Notes: generated from the letters alone by a model not told the origin. 14,004 bases of DNA from Deltaproteobacteria bacterium (GCA_024280875.1 JAJRPH010000183.1:1-14004); one strand, 5' to 3'; shown: positions 1-6,682, numbered from the stretch's first letter. Numbers and translations: made by a program.

Positions 1-450
1 AAATCCGATTTAAAACAAATCAAACAAAAAAAACTGATTAAAGATGAAATGGGCCTGATTATCCGAAGCGACCATAAATGGTCTGCCAGAGAACATGTCA
101 ATGTTGATATGCTGTTTTCCGAACCGTTTATCATCCGCGAACAGGGTTCTGGTACCTTAAAATCCATTCAAAACAGCTTTTCAAAAATCGGCAAGGAGGT
201 GTTCTCTTTAAAAATTCTTGCGCAACTGGGGAGCACCGCCGCTGTTATTCAGGGAATCAAAAGCAACATCGGTATTTCAATCTTATCGACAAGAGCCGTT
301 AAAGAAGAACTGGCAGCAGGAACTCTTAAGGCACTGGCAATTGAAGGGGTGGATCTCAAACGCAACTTCTATCTTACCACGCATAAAGACAGGACCGCAT
401 CGCCATTGTGCCGGGCGTTTATCGAGTTTCTGGAAGAACGGTTAAGCTAA
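1..450 (+). CDS. LysR-family transcriptional regulator, C-terminal part (5' end outside window)
   Basis: The reading frame is open from the first base, so only the effector-binding half of the protein is present (about 149 residues). The DNA-binding helix-turn-helix lies upstream of the window. The segment FIIREQGSGT followed by a helix is the typical ligand-pocket start of the LysR periplasmic-binding-like domain. GSTAAVIQGIKSNIGISILS and a closing strand/helix with FIEFLEERLS fit the second lobe and C-terminus. As a family these proteins are tetrameric regulators that respond to a small co-inducer. The ligand cannot be read from this fragment, and an annotated 'selenium metabolism-associated' or CysB-like subtype is possible but unproven. 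The stop is only 9 nt before the methyltransferase start, so the two are probably cotranscribed. An internal ATG at 49 exists but is not a plausible start for this family. Confidence 0.85.
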   Translation, partial: KSDLKQIKQKKLIKDEMGLIIRSDHKWSAREHVNVDMLFSEPFIIREQGSGTLKSIQNSFSKIGKEVFSLKILAQLGSTAAVIQGIKSNIGISILSTRAVKEELAAGTLKALAIEGVDLKRNFYLTTHKDRTASPLCRAFIEFLEERLS

Positions 451-459
451 AGGATAATC

Positions 460-1254
460 ATGGAACAAAAAATCAACTTAGAAAACATTCATATTGTACT
501 CTATCGGCCAAGGTTTCCGGAAAATATTGGCTCTGCCGTGCGTGCCATGCGAAACATGGGGCTGTGCAAACTAATAGTTGTCGATCCGGAAAATTTTAAC
601 ATTGAAAGGGTCATGCGACTGGCCACCCATGAATCTGCTGAAATGGTCGAGCAGATTAAACGATATGATGACCTGGAATCCGCTATTGCCGGGATGAATT
701 ATGTCGTGGGGACAACGGCCAGGCTTGGCGGTGAGCGTCAGTCCATCCAGAAACCTGCTGATCTGGCCCAACGGCTTATTTCAATTTCCGACGACAACCA
801 GATTGCGATTGTATTCGGTCCCGAAGACCGGGGGCTGACCAACGAAGAAATCAGAATCTGTCATGTTTTAATCAATATTCCCACTGCAGATTTTTCATCA
901 ATTAATCTTGCCCAGTCCGTCATGATTATCTGCTATGAACTCTTTCAAGCCGGTCAAAAAAGCAAATCCTCCTTTTCTCCTCGCCTGGCATCCCGTCATG
1001 AGCTTGACGGAATGTATGATCAGTTAAAAGATATTCTGGTCCGAATCGATTATATTCTGCCGGAAAACCCGGATTACTGGATGAACAAACTAAGACATTT
1101 CTTTTCACGAATCCCTTTGCGGGCACGGGAAGTCAGTATCATCCGGGGGATCTGCCGCCAGGTAAACTGGTATGGAAAAACATGTTATTTGGACGGCAAA
1201 AACGGTAACTCCCCTGATCCGGCGCTCGATATTTCCGAGGAAAAAATTAACTGA
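460..1254 (+). CDS. trmJ: TrmJ/SpoU-type RNA 2'-O-methyltransferase
   Basis: This is a cytoplasmic SAM-dependent 2'-O-ribose methyltransferase, and the TrmJ family methylates position 32 of tRNAs. The 264-residue length is normal for TrmJ. The three SpoU motifs are visible: motif 1 at about residues 17-34 (RPRFPENIGSAVRAM, with the conserved Asn22 and Arg28), motif 2 at 117-127 (IVFGPEDRGL, with Glu122 and Gly125) and motif 3 at 147-156 (SINLAQSVMI). These form the knotted SAM-binding site. Residues from about 175 to 240 are a charged helical C-terminal extension, as in TrmJ, ending in the usual R-x-I-x-x-I-C/R-Q region. An AGGA lies 6 nt before the ATG at 460. The gene closely follows the LysR gene, and its last 17 bases overlap the start of the decayed efflux reading frame. 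The exact tRNA target is inferred from the family only. Confidence 0.9.
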   Translation: MEQKINLENIHIVLYRPRFPENIGSAVRAMRNMGLCKLIVVDPENFNIERVMRLATHESAEMVEQIKRYDDLESAIAGMNYVVGTTARLGGERQSIQKPADLAQRLISISDDNQIAIVFGPEDRGLTNEEIRICHVLINIPTADFSSINLAQSVMIICYELFQAGQKSKSSFSPRLASRHELDGMYDQLKDILVRIDYILPENPDYWMNKLRHFFSRIPLRAREVSIIRGICRQVNWYGKTCYLDGKNGNSPDPALDISEEKIN

Positions 1255-2062
1255 CAACATCTCCTTAACAACCACATGCCTGTTTGATTTCTCCATTGGA
1301 TTCTGCGGACCGGCATTTGCCGAACAAAAATGGATAACCAATAAACCCGCAACAGCCTCAACCTGTGATATGGATTCAATCCCTCAAGCCGAAATCACCG
1401 GTTTGGATCTGACGCTTGAAAAAGCGGTCAACGCTGCACTGGCACATAATCCGGATTTAAATGTATCAAAATACAATACACGCCTGGCGGAAACCGAGAA
1501 GCTGCAGGCTTCTTTTTTCCCGAATCCTGAACTTGAGTTTGAATATGAAAACTTTGATGAACCGGAAAAAATGCTGTCAACCGGATATCTTATAGAACTC
1601 GGCGGAAAACGCAAACACCGGATGGAACTGGCCGGCGCCGGCGTTAAACTGGCAACGGCTGAATATAATGCTGCCAGGGTCGAACTCATTTACGAAACCG
1701 CTGCCGCATATATCGATGTCCTTGTTGCCCAGGAAAATCTGCACTTAACAGTGGAAAAGGAAAAACTGGCTGATCAGGTTTATTCAACATCCAGGGAACG
1801 GGTGCTGGTATCGTATATCAAACAGCAGCGTGAGCATGGGGTTGATCTTAGGGAGGCATTGATTAACGGTGGACTACTGCGCCTGCGGCCGGTTTTGATG
1901 ACGGCTTTTACCACCATTGTCGGCCTGATTCCCTTGCTGCTATCAACCGGCATCGGCTCGGAAGTTCAGCGCCCTTTGGCCATCGTGGTTGTATTCGGCT
2001 TGATTTCATCGACCTTTCTCACCCTGTTGCTGAAATCTGCGTCCGGAAAGATCCCTATTTAA
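1172..2062 (+). pseudogene. czcC-czcA fusion: outer-membrane efflux protein N-part joined to RND pump C-tail
   Basis: One uninterrupted frame carries pieces of two different proteins. Residues about 53-210 (from ATG 1172) are the N-terminal half of a TolC/CzcC-type outer-membrane factor: LTLEKAVNAALAHNPDL, FFPNPELEFEYENF, and YLIELGGKRKHR, the classic SQxFELGGKR-like signature of CzcC. From about residue 212 the sequence switches abruptly to the far C-terminus of a CzcA-type pump. The rest of czcC, any czcB and most of czcA are missing. A decayed signal peptide (residues 24-50, ending PAFA before EQK) suggests the original start was at 1238, where AGG now stands directly before AAA AAA TTA. 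The ATG at 1172 lies deep in trmJ and has no obvious ribosome site. The product cannot form a TolC barrel or a pump, so I call it a deletion remnant of a heavy-metal efflux operon. Confidence 0.8.
1805..2028 (+). pseudogene. czcA 3' fragment (RND heavy-metal efflux pump, last transmembrane helices)
   Basis: This segment of the fused frame encodes LVSYIKQQREHG, then REALINGGLLRLRPVLMTA, then two hydrophobic helices with EVQRPLAIVVVFGL between and around them. In CzcA/CusA pumps this is the stretch covering the end of TM10, the conserved R-x-RP-x-LMTA loop, TM11 and TM12. That is only about 75 of the roughly 1,030 residues of such a pump, so the porter domains and the proton-relay helix are absent. 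After TFLTLL the expected V-[IL]-P-A-LY ending is lost and replaced by an unrelated tail (LKSASGKIPI). The joint to the next fragment therefore falls near 2026-2034. The identification is firm because this region of RND pumps is strongly conserved; metal specificity cannot be told. Confidence 0.8.
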
Positions 2063-2364
2063 GGCCTTATCAAAAAACAATTGCCCGTCGGCTTCAAAAA
2101 ATAATAATTATGGAACAGCGGCTGACACAAAACAAAATGTCTTTGACAGATTTTGCCGCCGGCCATGAATTTTTCGGACTTCACTTTAACGGCAATGAAT
2201 GTATTTTCAGAGAATGGGCGCCCAATGCCGACGTTGTTTATATTATCGGTGAGATGACTCACTGGCGGGAAATACCGGAATACAGCCTACGTCCGGCCGG
2301 GCCAGGGGGAACCTGGGAAATGGATGGAGTTATTAATATGCGCGCCGGCAATGGCATCTGGTAG
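2035..2364 (+). pseudogene. glgB: Glycogen branching enzyme (GH13_8 type), N-terminal fragment
   Basis: The frame (base 1 of codons at 2041, 2044...) reads RKDPYLRPYQKTIARRLQK, then MSLTDFAAGHEFFGLHF, FREWAPNADVVYIIGEMTHW and GTWEM. These are the N-terminal helix and the CBM48 beta-sandwich of eukaryotic-like 1,4-alpha-glucan branching enzymes (usual forms DPYLxPY, FGLHF, REWAPxA, GDFNxW, GxWE). In intact enzymes this module binds glucan and precedes the (beta/alpha)8 barrel. Similarity already exists well before the ATG at 2110, so the real start is lost at the joint with the czcA fragment near 2026-2034. Similarity ends after about 2320, and the frame stops at 2362-2364, just past a second joint. 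No catalytic residue is included, so the fragment cannot be an enzyme. Confidence 0.8.
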
Positions 2365-2753
2365 ACGATACCAACCTGAAATATCATCAATTGGCCCTGT
2401 TTGACCGGGACATGATTCATCTGGCAAGATCATATCAACTGCTTGGTTCGAAATCAGCCCGTTTACTGCATGAACATAATGATTACAAGGTGATCGCCTT
2501 TTTACGGGCAGACCTGGTTTTTGTGTTTAGTTTCCATCCAAATCGCTCATACGTTGACTACCCCGTATCCGCGCCGCCTGGAGAATACCGCATGATCTTT
2601 AATTCCGACATGGCAGAATACGGCGGTCATGACCGGCTGGAAAAGGATCAGGTGCATTTTACAAAAAAAATAGAATTAGACAATTTTCAGACTCATCAAT
2701 TAATTCTTTACCTGCCGACACGTACAGCTGTCATCCTAAAAAAACAAAAATGA
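2337..2753 (+). pseudogene. glgB: Glycogen branching enzyme (GH13_8 type), C-terminal fragment
   Basis: In the frame with codons at 2343, 2346 and so on, the sequence reads RRQWHLVDD, LKYHQLALFDRDMIHLA, then ADLVFVFSFHPNRSYVDY, YRMIFNSDMAEYGGHDRL and LILYLPTRTAVIL, ending at a TGA. This is the last barrel helix plus the all-beta alpha-amylase C-terminal domain of GH13_8 branching enzymes (YARRQW, FDR, FVFNFHPxxSxxDY, DxxxYGGHxR, YxPxRxAxxL). It lies in a different frame from the N-terminal fragment. The joint at about 2335-2343 removed the entire catalytic barrel with the Asp nucleophile, the acid/base Glu and the second Asp (roughly 430-450 residues by family length). A TTG at 2391 could serve formally as a start, but nothing suggests a functional stand-alone gene. 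Confidence 0.82.
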
Positions 2754-2869
2754 TTGATTTAAAAAATTACTTTCAAAACCATTATTAACCCGGTAAAATA
2801 GAGTTACAAGTGGTTAAATTTTCAATAGACATTTTTCAACTGCTACATTCAAAGTCAAAGGGGTCGACC
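2754..2869. other. Intergenic region after glgB remnant
   Basis: An AT-rich spacer between the glgB remnant and the small hypothetical gene. I see no clear terminator hairpin. A GTG at 2810 would extend the next frame by 20 residues, but the well-spaced AAAGGGG (2857-2863) before ATG 2870 makes the shorter start better. Confidence 0.4.
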
Positions 2870-3208
2870 ATGCCGATCAACACGCTGCTGAAAATAACTG
2901 AAAAATTTGAAATTGAAAAGTATAAAAAACCCAAAGACCGAAAAATGCTTGTCGAAACGCATATTCCCTATTCCGGTTCCCCCCATAAACACCCCTATGA
3001 TTCAAAAAAAATGATTCTCGTTATTGATCCTTACTATACCAGCACATTTTATTATGAATTTGACAAATCAGACATTTCATTTATTGAGGAACTGCCAAAC
3101 CTGGTTAATTTAAAAGGTGAAGTGTTTACAATCGTCCGGATCTGGATCAAAAAGATGTGCATTGCCGTGCGCTGCACGCCGTTTATCGTTGGGGACATTC
3201 AGGGTTGA
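2870..3208 (+). CDS. Conserved-looking hypothetical protein, 112 aa
   Basis: I cannot assign a function. The start at ATG 2870 is chosen because AAAGGGG ends 6 nt before it. The protein is soluble with no signal peptide or membrane helix. It has a basic, helical N-terminus (LLKITEKFEIEKYKKPKDRK, about residues 6-25) followed by a compact strand-rich part. Notable features are a His-containing turn (SGSPHKHPYDSKK, residues 35-47), alternating hydrophobic strands (MILVIDPYYTSTFYYEF, 48-64), an acidic helix (DISFIEELPNL, 68-78) and a final strand with RCTPF (101-105). The even composition and normal codon use argue for a real gene. It sits between decayed genes and repeat debris on the same strand. 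The stop is immediately followed by a degenerate repeat end (TTTGTAAAAAG), so the last few residues may derive from a repeat insertion. Confidence 0.6.
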   Translation: MPINTLLKITEKFEIEKYKKPKDRKMLVETHIPYSGSPHKHPYDSKKMILVIDPYYTSTFYYEFDKSDISFIEELPNLVNLKGEVFTIVRIWIKKMCIAVRCTPFIVGDIQG

Positions 3209-3315
3209 TGGGTTTGTAAAAAGTTTAATGTCTATTTTAGATATTATGGGTTGCACTGCTATTATCTTAACAGCTATGCATTCCCACGAGGGACCGTGGA
3301 AACGAGAAAAAATTA
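3209..3315. repeat. Repeat debris including a REP-like palindrome
   Basis: Directly after the stop of the preceding gene is GATGGGTTTGTAAAAAG (3207-3223), a degenerate match to GATGGCTTCGTAAAAAG, whose complement lies at 10063-10079. At 3281-3303 TTCCCACG and CGTGGAAA form an imperfect stem (one mismatch) followed by CGAGAAAA. This resembles the short palindromes of the type TTCCCACGC...GCGTGGGAA that are scattered in many proteobacterial genomes. No gene is seen here. Confidence 0.5.
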
Positions 3316-3684
3316 TTACGTTTCAGTAAGCCCTGGCCGTGTTTTATTTTCACAGTATTTTAATGTAATAACGTATATCCCTAAACAAAATAACATATAA
3401 ATCGAGTCAATCAAAGATCTGGGTTTAAACACAATTTCCCCAAAAAAATCACTTCTCCATACAAACATTCCGAAAATAGCTGGGCCGAAAGCCATTATAA
3501 AAAAAACCAAAGAAGGATACATATATAAAAATGATTGCTTTTTATGAAGATGCCCAATTTTTGGGGAAATATGGAACATTATGGGGTTTAATAAAATTAC
3601 AAAAATACTAATTAAGATATTATAGCTATGATATCTTAAATAACGTTGTGCCATCCACAAATTTAACATTACCCATATTATCAT
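3316..3684 (-). CDS. Orphan AT-rich putative membrane protein, 122 aa
   Basis: I do not recognise this protein. The translation is strongly hydrophobic, with likely membrane helices at about residues 21-39, 52-76 and 90-108 and possibly a short one at the N-terminus. A basic loop (PKIGHLHKKQ) and a charged C-terminal tail (KYCENKTRPGLTET) separate and close them. It is noticeably more AT-rich than its neighbours. There is no convincing ribosome site before ATG 3684, and the frame stays open upstream without a start codon to a stop overlapping the end of the kinase gene. It may be the remaining 3' part of a larger, horizontally acquired membrane protein gene, or a chance frame in AT-rich DNA. 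It lies 41 nt downstream of the kinase on the same strand. Confidence 0.35.
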   Translation of the reverse strand: MIIWVMLNLWMAQRYLRYHSYNILISIFVILLNPIMFHISPKIGHLHKKQSFLYMYPSLVFFIMAFGPAIFGMFVWRSDFFGEIVFKPRSLIDSIYMLFCLGIYVITLKYCENKTRPGLTET

Positions 3685-3725
3685 GACACTTTGTTCATCA
3701 CGCCTTTGCGCTAGAATTTGAGTGT

Positions 3726-5711
3726 TCAGGTATTGTTAATCGGCAGATAAAGACTAATCGTACATCCTAAACCTTTATTGTTCTTTGCTTCAACTTTTCC
3801 GCCCATGGCTTTGATAAATTTATTAACCAGGGCCAGGCCGATGCCGGTGCCGCCGGTGGTTCGGGTCAGTTCATTGTCCACCCGGAAAAAATCATCAAAC
3901 ACTTTTTTTAAGGCATGCTTTGGAATACCCGGCCCGGTATCGAAAAGACTGATTTTAACCTGTCTGCCTGCCGGTTCAAGCAAAAGTGTAATCTTTTTTT
4001 CCGCATTGTTTTTACCGAATTTCATGCTGTTTTCAATTAAATTGATCAACACCTGGATCATCACTTCCCGGTCATACATAAAAGAAACGTTGCCAATGCG
4101 TTCAACGTGAAACGTAAACCCTTCCTGGCGGAGTTTTTCGAACATGATGCTTTGGACTTCTGCGATCACATCTTCAAAGGTTCCTTCAGATAACTCCACC
4201 TGACGGTTTTTCTTCTCCAGTTTGGAATATTCCAGAACATTATTGATCAACCGGGACAGGCGGCTGCTTTCAGAATCCAGAATCCGGAAATAATCCTGTT
4301 CCCGCTCCGGAGAAGAAGCGATTCCCTGCTCCAGCATTTCAATATACATCCGAATATTGGTGAGCGGGGTTTTGAGTTCATGAGTAACAGATGAAACAAA
4401 TTGTGAGCGCCGTTCCGAAAGCCCGACAATGGCATAAACACTCCGATAAATGGCGAAAAGGCCCATGAGAATCACCAGGGCCATGATTGTCATCATGATA
4501 TTGAGCGTTTGCCTTCCTGGTGACCGGGGAATATTGTCGCTGATCAGGCGAGCACTAAGAAACGCAAAGGGACGGGGAAAATTATGTTTTAAAGAAAACT
4601 TCGGCTTACTTGCCATTGCCCCGGTTTCAATGATTGTTCGTTGTTTTCCATTTTCCCGTATCGACAGGTTCAGGCTTGTAAATTTTGACATGGGCTGATC
4701 GATAAAATGAGATTCTGACAAATGGTTTAAAAACTCTTTAACCAGAAGCACAAATCCCTGGCGGTACACCCGGTTCTCGATGACAATACGACGAAAAAAA
4801 ACAACTTTTTCCTCTGCAACAAATACCGACTGCAGAGGGTCCACTTCCACACGAAATACGGATGTATCAAGGTCTATGCCGCTTTCCTGCCTTGCACTGC
4901 TCCCCTTTAAAATGGCTGGTGCCGGTAAAACGGGTGCCGAAGCGGACAATTTATCCTCTGTTTCAAGCCACGCATATTTTTCATAAGCTGAAACAGATTT
5001 CCCGGAACCCGCTACAGTATTGGCGTCCATTTCCGCGATTTCACCCACTGCTATTTCAGGCACAATCCCACGTTCTTCAGTTGTTTTAAATAACTCTGCA
5101 GGTACTTGTTCCTGTTTTGATAATTGTATGGCCTGGTCTGCGGTAATATTTTCCACTCGTTTTTTTTCCTGTCCCAGATAATCTCTTTTCTTTTTAGACT
5201 TAGACAGATCAAAATACCGACTGGCCAGTGTGACTTCCTCTTCCTTTTCGGGCATTACTTTTTCAGGTGGGGAAACTTCGAACGGCTCTGATACATCTGC
5301 CCGACGGGTGTTAAAAATACGGTTAACGTCTTTTAACTGACTTACTACGGCTGTAATTTCTTTGTTATTTTGTTTCTGATTTTTTATATCAGTCAAAGAA
5401 ATTATGTCCGAAGCCAGCGGCGTCTGGAAAGAACCGTCTGGATTATTCTGAAAATATCCTAAAATATAATCTTCTTCCGGCAGGGCTGATAATTCTGAAA
5501 AAGATGTATATTCTTCAATATTTCTGCTCTCTTCTTTTAAAACCAAGTCTGAAAGCTCTTTTTCCATTTCATAAAAAAGGGTGTCGGCAAAATAGCGAAG
5601 CTCCGCTATTTCCTCCTGCTCAAGGCTCTGCTGGGTTCTTAAAACAAAATAACCCAGGGGAATAGACAGGCAGATAAAAAAAATGACCATGAAAAATTTA
5701 ATGCGTTTCAT
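3726..5711 (-). CDS. Sensor histidine kinase with large extracytoplasmic domain
   Basis: A 661-residue two-component sensor kinase. A membrane helix at residues 6-24 and a second at about 403-422 bracket a roughly 375-residue extracytoplasmic region. The catalytic core follows directly: H-box SVTHELKTPL with phospho-acceptor His444, N-box around Asn561 (INLIENS), G1 DTGPGI (591-596) and G2 GGTGIGLALV (620-629). All key residues are intact, so it should be active. No recognisable HAMP or PAS segment sits between TM2 and the H-box, only about 20 residues. The sensor region contains a highly charged, low-complexity stretch (about 110-270, many K/E/Q and KSKKKRD) flanked by more ordered parts. 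Its start codon overlaps the stop of the regulator gene (ATGA, 5708-5711), so the two are translationally coupled. The partner regulator is certain by context; the signal is unknown, with cell-envelope state inferred from neighbours. Confidence 0.92.
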   Translation of the reverse strand: MKRIKFFMVIFFICLSIPLGYFVLRTQQSLEQEEIAELRYFADTLFYEMEKELSDLVLKEESRNIEEYTSFSELSALPEEDYILGYFQNNPDGSFQTPLASDIISLTDIKNQKQNNKEITAVVSQLKDVNRIFNTRRADVSEPFEVSPPEKVMPEKEEEVTLASRYFDLSKSKKKRDYLGQEKKRVENITADQAIQLSKQEQVPAELFKTTEERGIVPEIAVGEIAEMDANTVAGSGKSVSAYEKYAWLETEDKLSASAPVLPAPAILKGSSARQESGIDLDTSVFRVEVDPLQSVFVAEEKVVFFRRIVIENRVYRQGFVLLVKEFLNHLSESHFIDQPMSKFTSLNLSIRENGKQRTIIETGAMASKPKFSLKHNFPRPFAFLSARLISDNIPRSPGRQTLNIMMTIMALVILMGLFAIYRSVYAIVGLSERRSQFVSSVTHELKTPLTNIRMYIEMLEQGIASSPEREQDYFRILDSESSRLSRLINNVLEYSKLEKKNRQVELSEGTFEDVIAEVQSIMFEKLRQEGFTFHVERIGNVSFMYDREVMIQVLINLIENSMKFGKNNAEKKITLLLEPAGRQVKISLFDTGPGIPKHALKKVFDDFFRVDNELTRTTGGTGIGLALVNKFIKAMGGKVEAKNNKGLGCTISLYLPINNT

Positions 5712-6415
5712 TGTCCAGCCCTACCTGCATCAAGACGATATCCTTCACCCCGTATGGTTAAAAGAAAAGGCGTATCCCCAATCAGTGACGCAATCTTTTT
5801 CCTGAGCTTCTGAATATGAATATCAACCGTCCGTGTCTCAATATCCGCATCATTGTAATTCCAGACTTTTAACAGAAGTTCTTTTTTTGATACTATCCGG
5901 CTGATGTGACGGTGGAGATAAACAATGATATCCATTTCCCGACGGGTCAGGTTCATTTTCTCCTGACCATATGCGGCAATCAGATTACTGCCGTCAAAAA
6001 ATATACCCTGAATGGTCATTTGATCATTTCCCAGATTTTTTCCTGAACGGCGTAAAACAGCTTCAATTCTTACCATCAACTCCCTTAAAGAAAACGGTTT
6101 ACTGATATAGTCATCAGCGCCGGATTTAAATCCGGTGACAATATCCGTTTCAGCGCCCTTGGCAGTGAGCATGATAATCGACTGGTCCGGCTTTTTTCTG
6201 CGGATTTCCTTACATATGGAAAAACCGTCAAGTGTGGGCAGCATGACATCCAACAGGATTAAATCAAACCGTTTGGCCAAAGCCTTTGCAAGGCCGGCGC
6301 CACCATCAGCACACCCTTCAGGCTGATACCCGTTAAATACAAGTACATCTAAGAGTCCGTTTAATATTGCCGGATCATCTTCTACGATCAGGATATCGGC
6401 TTTGGGGTTTTTCAT
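5708..6415 (-). CDS. OmpR/PhoB-family response regulator
   Basis: A 235-residue response regulator. The receiver domain begins ADILIVEDDP, with the acidic pair, phospho-acceptor Asp in LILLDVMLP, Thr in MLTAK and Lys in ISKPF all present. The C-terminal winged helix (about the last 100 residues) has the family pattern NLTRREMDIIVYL, then VSKKELLLKVW, then TVDIHIQKLRKKI and IRGEGYRL. I place the start at ATG 6413-6415. AGGAGA (complement of 6424-6429) lies 8 nt before it, whereas the upstream ATG at 6437-6439 lacks a ribosome site and would leave a leader of only about 6 nt from the predicted transcription start. The gene is first in the regulator-kinase operon and diverges from the VWA gene. 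It probably activates its own promoter and the two other promoters of the locus that carry the same box (inference). Confidence 0.9.
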   Translation of the reverse strand: MKNPKADILIVEDDPAILNGLLDVLVFNGYQPEGCADGGAGLAKALAKRFDLILLDVMLPTLDGFSICKEIRRKKPDQSIIMLTAKGAETDIVTGFKSGADDYISKPFSLRELMVRIEAVLRRSGKNLGNDQMTIQGIFFDGSNLIAAYGQEKMNLTRREMDIIVYLHRHISRIVSKKELLLKVWNYNDADIETRTVDIHIQKLRKKIASLIGDTPFLLTIRGEGYRLDAGRAGQ

Positions 6416-6423
6416 AAACATGT

Positions 6424-6429
6424 TCTCCT
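6424..6429 (-). promoter_or_regulatory. Ribosome binding site deciding the response regulator start
   Basis: AGGAGA on the minus strand, 8 nt before ATG 6413-6415. It falls inside the longer reading frame beginning at 6439, so it argues that the first eight codons of that frame are untranslated leader. Confidence 0.65.
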
Positions 6430-6451
6430 GCTTTGTCATCCAGATAACTTA

Positions 6452-6526
6452 ATCGTAATAGCTTGAAATGATTGATAAGTTATTTTCTCATACAGTGGTA
6501 ATGAATCACCATGAAAAGCTTTTTAC
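6452..6526 (-). promoter_or_regulatory. Promoter/operator of the regulator-kinase operon (copy 1 of shared element)
   Basis: On the minus strand GTAAAAAG (6519-6526) opens a 64-bp segment ending in TCATTTCAA (6463-6471). This is followed after exactly 5 nt by TACGAT (6452-6457), a -10-like hexamer. The 64-bp segment matches 8243-8307 at 56 of 65 aligned positions. A central dyad GGTGA-N4-TTACC is present. Transcription would start near 6445, which supports the regulator start at 6415. The -35 region has no consensus hexamer, which fits an activator-dependent promoter. The match is seen directly; the promoter role is inferred. Confidence 0.55.
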
Positions 6527-6682
6527 AGGACTGTATATTATATATCCCGCGCAATACCTATATTGACAGTGCCTGACGAAAACCAGGATTTTTTTCCTGA
6601 CACCGAAATTAGAGAAAAGACAAATTCGTTCAGACATTTTCTATCCTAAGCGATATTAGTCCCATAGAAAAGAAAAAGTTAT
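6527..6682. other. Upper part of the divergent intergenic region
   Basis: AT-rich non-coding DNA between the two divergent promoters. It contains a TTGACA at about 6564-6569, but no -10 hexamer lies 16-18 bp from it. A short inverted repeat CAGGA/TCCTG is separated only by T residues. I see no small gene or RNA here. Confidence 0.3.

Noticed and set aside
1172..1237. ATG 1172 as true start of the efflux fusion
   Set aside because: It lies within trmJ, lacks a ribosome site and adds residues unrelated to the signal-peptide-like segment that begins at 1238.
2391..2753. Stand-alone 120-aa gene starting at TTG 2391
   Set aside because: Branching-enzyme similarity continues upstream of the TTG to about 2343; it is only the C-terminal part of a broken glgB.
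3778..5089. Plus-strand reading frames opposite the kinase
   Set aside because: They lie antisense to a kinase with all catalytic motifs intact and show no protein-family texture or ribosome sites.
6416..6439. Response regulator start at 6439
   Set aside because: No ribosome site, and it nearly coincides with the predicted transcription start; AGGAGA 8 nt before 6415 is better.
6564..6569. TTGACA as -35 of the VWA gene
   Set aside because: No -10 hexamer at 16-18 bp, and it is far from the gene; the shared box at 6728-6747 is a better candidate.
6586..6601. CAGGA-T-run-TCCTG as a terminator
   Set aside because: Very short arms and a loop made only of T; not a credible stem with a following T-run.
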